Shown: in pieces, positions 56,622 through 60,977 of the stretch
How positions within the stretch are numbered: position 1 is the first letter of the stretch
Layout: every line of letters starts with the position of its first letter
Assembly (NCBI GenBank): GCA_003213255.1
Contig: QCNI01000006.1
Span: 1-60,977, forward strand
From: Prochlorococcus sp. AG-424-P16
GTDB lineage: Bacteria; Cyanobacteriota; Cyanobacteriia; PCC-6307; Cyanobiaceae
DNA: 60,977 bases
Direction of reading: 5' to 3'
Program-made: the position numbers and the translations under genes
Notes under the pieces: generated by a model
The model's database searches: none
What the model was told of the DNA's origin: nothing
Seen by the model: only the letters and a program-made list of their open reading frames with translations

Positions 56622-57869
56622 ATGAACGATATCTCTGATTACATCCAAGGGGAATTAATCAAAACTCCATTTAATCTTTATAACCTAATTGCTAAATACA
56701 TAGAATCTAATAACAATACTAAAGTAGCTTTTGTTGGCGGTTATTTAAGAGATTTATTAATTAGTAAATTCCATAAAAAATCGTTTTCTAAACCTGTAGA
56801 TATTGATCTTGTTATTGAAGGATCCTCTATTTCTCTTGCAAAATTTATAAAAAAAAATATTGTAAATGTAGATTTATGTTTAATCAAGGAATTTAATTTA
56901 TACAACACAGTAGAAATAAATATTAATGACTATAAAATTGATATTGCTTCTGCAAGAAAAGAAATTTATTCTGCTCCAGGCTTAAATCCTACAGTAAATA
57001 AAAGTACTATTGAGGAGGATCTTAGGAGGAGAGATTTCACTATAAATTCAATAGCCTTCGAGGTCTCGACAAGGAAAATCTATGACCTTTATGGAGGAAT
57101 TTCTGATATAAAAAGTAAAAGATTGAACTTACTTCACAGTAATAGCATTTCAGATGATCCAAGTAGAATAATTAGATGTGCAAAATATGCTTCAAGGTTA
57201 GATTTCAATATTTCAAATAATTCCCTCGAACAATCTCAAGAAACAGTAAGACAATGGCCATGGAAAACTTCAGAAACTCATCAGAAAATGATTTACCCTC
57301 CTGCACTAGGCATACGAATAAGGATGGAACTAGCTGAAATATGCAAACACGATAATTTGACTAATGTGATTTCGATAATTCATAAATGGGAAATTATCTC
57401 AATCTTAAATGAAAATATTAAAGTGGATAAAAGATTTTTAAGAGGACTAAATTGGATTAAGAAGTTAAAGGGAAATTATATGCTTTACTTATTAAAAGAT
57501 TCAGAAGATTTAGAAAAAGCATGTCAAAGATTTTTGGTAAATAATAGCGAGATAAAAATAATAGAAGATTATATAAATATCAAAAAGATATTAAATACAA
57601 ACCAAAAAAATTTCAATCATTTTTCTCCATCAAGTTGGACAGAATTTATTGAAGATAGAAACCTTAATGATGAGACAGTCAAATTATTAATTTGTGATGG
57701 AGGACCATACTGGCGAAAATTGTTTAAATGGTTATTTATTTACAAATTCATAAAATCAAAAAAAGATGGGGAAACATTAAAAAAAGAAGGATGGGCCCCA
57801 GGGAAGGAGATGGGAAAGGAAATCAAAAGATTAAGATATTTGGAAATTGACAAATTAAATAGAAATTAA
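56622..57869 (+). CDS. tRNA nucleotidyltransferase / poly(A) polymerase family (CCA-adding type)
   Basis: 415 residues. VAFVGGYLRDLL (32-43) with the later DIDLVIEG carries the nucleotidyltransferase Gly-Gly and DxD carboxylates, and RRRDFTINSIAFE and DDPSRIIRCAKYASRLDF follow (substrate and RNA-binding neck). This class adds CCA to tRNA ends, which fits the tRNAs here lacking an encoded CCA. It starts five bases after uvrD, so it is very likely in one operon. Full CCA specificity cannot be read by eye. Confidence 0.85.
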   Translation: MNDISDYIQGELIKTPFNLYNLIAKYIESNNNTKVAFVGGYLRDLLISKFHKKSFSKPVDIDLVIEGSSISLAKFIKKNIVNVDLCLIKEFNLYNTVEININDYKIDIASARKEIYSAPGLNPTVNKSTIEEDLRRRDFTINSIAFEVSTRKIYDLYGGISDIKSKRLNLLHSNSISDDPSRIIRCAKYASRLDFNISNNSLEQSQETVRQWPWKTSETHQKMIYPPALGIRIRMELAEICKHDNLTNVISIIHKWEIISILNENIKVDKRFLRGLNWIKKLKGNYMLYLLKDSEDLEKACQRFLVNNSEIKIIEDYINIKKILNTNQKNFNHFSPSSWTEFIEDRNLNDETVKLLICDGGPYWRKLFKWLFIYKFIKSKKDGETLKKEGWAPGKEMGKEIKRLRYLEIDKLNRN

Positions 57870-60041
57870 TTACATCTTTACAACCTCTCCAACCTTGTAC
57901 CATTTATCCTTTAGAACATTTTCATATTTACGATTACAACTAATCAATAAGGGTCCACATGTTTGAGGATCTAATAGTAACGATATTCTCTCGTTAACAG
58001 TCTCTTGATCTAATGAATTTTCGTTTAAAAAATTAATTATTCTTTTTTGGTTATTTACTTTATAAATTTTGTCAAAAATTTCTTTATTAGATTCAAAGAA
58101 AGTGCTTTTAACATCTTTTCTTATTAAATCAAATACTCCAGGATAAGCTTTAAATGCAAATAAATCTAATAAAACTTTTAGTGGCTCAAGATTATTTCTT
58201 TGCCTATATAAATTAGATGATTCAACCATTTCTTTAAGATGTCCAATAAATCCATATCCAGTAATGTCAGTCGCAGCATTGACTAATGATTCTTTAAATT
58301 GATTTTGAAAAAGATAAATTTCATCAATCAAATATTGCTGACTCTTTACTAAATTATTAATTACTTCAGAAGAACTACCTAGCATATTAATATTTTGCAT
58401 TTGACCGGCAAAGTAAATCCCAACGCCCAGAGGTCTAGACATCATGAGAATATCTCCAATATTCATTCCAGATTTAAGCCATGGTTTTGCTCCATTTTTT
58501 AAAATACCTTGAACTGTTAAAGAAATATCTATTCCTAATGAATAAGGTTTATTTACTAAACTTCTTGCCTCGAAAGTATGGCCTCCAAGTAATTCACCTC
58601 TATGATCCTCAACTGTTGATTTAATACCTTGAAGTGATTGAGAAAAGAGGTAACTCTGAAATTCCCTTTCAACTTTTGGTAATGCAATTAAAGCCTGCGC
58701 GGATGAAAGTGTTGCTCCGCATGCCCACAAATCTGAGCAAGCATGCAAAGTAGTAATTTTTGCATTAAGCCAAGGATCACTTACCAAAGCAGGAAATCCA
58801 TCTACACTTTGCAAGATAATATCTTGACCATTTTGATATATCTCAACTGAATCTTCAGGTGATGAGGCAAAAGAATTTAAATTAGAATTTATTAATGATT
58901 TATTCAAAACAAACTGAGGAATTTTAGCTGCACATCCTCTGCAATCATTCAATGAAATATTTTTTTCACTACTTTTCATAATTAGCCTTGTTGATCTAAA
59001 CTTTTTAATAAAGTTAAGATCAATTTTTTGCTTTAAAATCCAAAAAATAAAAGAAGGGCCGAAAACAAAATTGCGATAAATAGCAAAAGCCTTTGGATGA
59101 TGGCTTGGAAATATATTTACTATTTGCAATCCAATCTTTTGAGGAAACCACTTTTTTAATGATCTCCCTTCTATATCTTTTTTTAGATTTTGTACTAATG
59201 TATTTACAACTTTTACTGCAAAAACTCCCGATGCTGGTCTTTTTGCTGAACCTACAACTGCGCAATCACCGACAGCAAAGATTCCAGAAAAACTTTTTAT
59301 CTGTAAATTCTGATTTGTAATTATTCTGCCATAAGAATCCGAATCTAATAATTTTTTTTGTGACCATAATGGAGATGTATTTCCAGTACATAAAAGAATC
59401 TTGCCATAATCAAAATTAAGTTTTTCAACTAAATCAATATTGGAATTCCGTAAACTTTTTAGAATTGTATTATTAATTTTTCTTGAATCACATAATAGTT
59501 TTAAAGGTCTATCTCTCCATCTTTTTCTTAAAGCATAAGATACTTCAATTGCAGCAAGGCCACTCCCAACAATTACAAATGGAAGTTCATTAACTGAATC
59601 AAAAATGTCCTCTTTTAATATTGAGTCATAAGCCCTTAAAAAAGGTTTTATTGAAAAAGCATTTCGATTTTTAACCAATGATTCAAATTCTTTTGGAACA
59701 ATTGTTTGACTTCCATAATTAAGCACCAACTTTGAATAATTAATTGAAGGTCTATTACTTAAAACAATTTTCTTTAAATTGAAATCAATATCCTTTACTT
59801 CTTCTTCTATAAAAGATACTTTTGCATTTTTTGCTAAAGATTTTATATCAATTAAACTCTCTTCTAAAGTGATTGATTTTGAAATCACCGATGGGAAAGT
59901 AGCCGAATAAACCAAATGAGAATCTCTAGATATAATTGAAACAGGAATTTCTGGCATTAATTTCGGAAACATTAACCATTTCTTCAATAAAGAAACATTT
60001 GAGTGTCCTCCACCAATTAGTACCAAATGATTAAAAGCCAT
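57870..60041 (-). CDS. selD: SelD-like protein fused to an N-terminal FAD/NAD oxidoreductase domain
   Basis: 723 residues. The first about 370 form a pyridine-nucleotide oxidoreductase (LVLIGGGHSNVSLLKKWL, FVIVGSGLAAIEVS, GIFAVGDCAVVG). The rest (from about 380) is a SelD/AIR-synthase-fold kinase with RGCAAKIP, VDGFPALV, CGATLSSAQALIA and GGHTFEARS. SelD makes selenophosphate, but the usual active-site motif is changed here to CRGCAAKIP, so the substrate may differ. The fusion occurs in several cyanobacteria. It is convergent with the CCA gene and divergent from mtnP (11-base gap). Confidence 0.8.
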   Translation of the reverse strand: MAFNHLVLIGGGHSNVSLLKKWLMFPKLMPEIPVSIISRDSHLVYSATFPSVISKSITLEESLIDIKSLAKNAKVSFIEEEVKDIDFNLKKIVLSNRPSINYSKLVLNYGSQTIVPKEFESLVKNRNAFSIKPFLRAYDSILKEDIFDSVNELPFVIVGSGLAAIEVSYALRKRWRDRPLKLLCDSRKINNTILKSLRNSNIDLVEKLNFDYGKILLCTGNTSPLWSQKKLLDSDSYGRIITNQNLQIKSFSGIFAVGDCAVVGSAKRPASGVFAVKVVNTLVQNLKKDIEGRSLKKWFPQKIGLQIVNIFPSHHPKAFAIYRNFVFGPSFIFWILKQKIDLNFIKKFRSTRLIMKSSEKNISLNDCRGCAAKIPQFVLNKSLINSNLNSFASSPEDSVEIYQNGQDIILQSVDGFPALVSDPWLNAKITTLHACSDLWACGATLSSAQALIALPKVEREFQSYLFSQSLQGIKSTVEDHRGELLGGHTFEARSLVNKPYSLGIDISLTVQGILKNGAKPWLKSGMNIGDILMMSRPLGVGIYFAGQMQNINMLGSSSEVINNLVKSQQYLIDEIYLFQNQFKESLVNAATDITGYGFIGHLKEMVESSNLYRQRNNLEPLKVLLDLFAFKAYPGVFDLIRKDVKSTFFESNKEIFDKIYKVNNQKRIINFLNENSLDQETVNERISLLLDPQTCGPLLISCNRKYENVLKDKWYKVGEVVKM

Positions 60042-60051
60042 TTACATCACT

Positions 60052-60945
60052 ATGAATAAAGAACATTTATTACCAATTGAAAAATCAAGATTAGGAGTGA
60101 TTGGTGGAAGTGGATTTTATTCAATGGATCAAATAAAGTACTTAAGAGAAATAGAAATCAGTACTCCCTATGGTAAACCTTCTGATTCAATAAAAGTATA
60201 TAATCTTGGAAACCTAGAGATAGCATTTATTCCTAGACATGGCAGAACACATAGTTTAAATCCTTCTGAAATCCCTTACAAAGCTAATATTTGGGCTCTA
60301 AGATCAATAGGGGTAAGATGGATTATTGCTCCATCAGCAGTTGGTTCATTACAAGAACAGATAAGGCCACTTGATATAGTGGTTCCAGATCAATTTATAG
60401 ACCGGACAAAAAATAGACCTTCAACCTTCTTTAACGAGGGAGCTGTTGCTCACGTAACTATGGGAGATCCCTTCTGCACAAATTTATCACGTATATTAAG
60501 TGAAATCGGAGAAAAAAATATTCCTGGCGGGAGACAATTGCACAGAGGAGGTACCTATCTAGCAATGGAAGGTCCCGCTTTCTCAACTAGAGCAGAATCT
60601 AATTTATATAGGAGTTGGGGATGTTCAATAATTGGTATGACGAACCACACAGAAGCAAGATTAGCTAAAGAAGCTGAAATAGCTTACTCCTCCTTATCTA
60701 TGGTTACTGATTATGATTGCTGGCATCAAACTCATCAAGAAGTTTCTGTAGAGATGGTTTTGGATAATCTTAGATCAAATACTGAAGTGGCTAATAAAAT
60801 AATATTCGAAGTTGCTAAATTAATCGAAAAAGAAAGGCCAAAAAGCAAATCTCATTTTTCATTAAAAGATGGATTGATAACCCAAAAAGAAAATATCCCA
60901 AGCTCCACAAAAGAGAAACTAAGGATATTTACTGATTCTTATTAG
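60052..60945 (+). CDS. mtnP: S-methyl-5'-thioadenosine phosphorylase
   Basis: 297 residues. The phosphate and purine sites are visible in GVIGGSGFYSMDQI (15-28), IPRHGRTHSLNPSEIPYKAN (62-81), and YLAMEGPAFSTRAESNLY. It phosphorolyses MTA, the by-product of polyamine synthesis, to adenine and methylthioribose-1-phosphate for methionine salvage. Clear ATG start, 11 bases from the divergent selD fusion. The window ends 32 bases after its stop. Confidence 0.93.
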   Translation: MNKEHLLPIEKSRLGVIGGSGFYSMDQIKYLREIEISTPYGKPSDSIKVYNLGNLEIAFIPRHGRTHSLNPSEIPYKANIWALRSIGVRWIIAPSAVGSLQEQIRPLDIVVPDQFIDRTKNRPSTFFNEGAVAHVTMGDPFCTNLSRILSEIGEKNIPGGRQLHRGGTYLAMEGPAFSTRAESNLYRSWGCSIIGMTNHTEARLAKEAEIAYSSLSMVTDYDCWHQTHQEVSVEMVLDNLRSNTEVANKIIFEVAKLIEKERPKSKSHFSLKDGLITQKENIPSSTKEKLRIFTDSY

Positions 60946-60977
60946 ACTGTTTTGATATAAGTGATTATCAGATTAAG

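Overview
The window is about 61 kb of a very AT-rich (roughly one-third G+C by eye) picocyanobacterial chromosome. It almost certainly comes from a high-light-adapted Prochlorococcus marinus. Evidence: psaE, psbB, psbT, psbM, petB, petD and ctpA; a single 16S-tRNA-Ile-tRNA-Ala-23S-5S operon; a degenerate phycoerythrin beta subunit (cpeB) with its lyase cpeS; a Hli-type small protein; PTOX; and many tiny marine-cyanobacterial ORFan genes. Strain and HLI/HLII clade cannot be fixed from sequence alone.

Layout. 1-6.5 kb is an accessory region of short hypothetical genes. It holds a chimeric SIMPL-domain pseudogene with foreign base composition and a cluster of small proteins, most of dimeric alpha/beta-barrel type (ABM, DUF3303, DUF3764-like). 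Two of these carry single in-frame amber codons, and several terminator-like hairpins sit directly against ATG codons. 6.5-10.9 kb holds thiD, tenA, a photolyase/cryptochrome and a proline iminopeptidase. 11-25 kb is a mosaic of short conserved marine cyanobacterial genes with a CPBP protease, arfB, a PrxQ-type peroxiredoxin, tatA, a Nif11-like protein, a carotenoid-isomerase-like oxidoreductase, PTOX, an NdhF-like fragment and a Hli. 25-29.4 kb holds a double GNAT protein, an aldehyde dehydrogenase, a LysM protein, psaE and mutM. 29.4-34.5 kb is the rRNA operon on the minus strand. 35-51 kb is core genome: invertase, petBD, ctpA, an HD phosphohydrolase, minCDE, tRNA-Thr, tsaC, prmC, psbM, a ferredoxin, psbB-psbT, nrdR, rpsA, metK, an FGGY kinase and tRNA-Phe. 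51-61 kb holds a TVP38 protein, cpeS/cpeB, a UvrD helicase, a CCA-type nucleotidyltransferase, a SelD fusion and mtnP.

How genes work together. petB/petD, psbB/psbT, psbM, psaE and ctpA serve the photosynthetic electron chain; PTOX is a safety valve on the plastoquinone pool. minCDE positions the division ring. metK and mtnP both belong to S-adenosylmethionine metabolism and methylthioadenosine salvage. thiD and tenA are a pyrimidine-salvage/phosphorylation pair for thiamine.

The most unusual part is 3.7-5.1 kb. It combines a putative short RNA with an 11-base match to the leader of the ABM gene, hairpin-plus-U-tract structures abutting start codons, and two adjacent amber-interrupted genes. 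All of this is inference from sequence reading only; no database search or folding was run.
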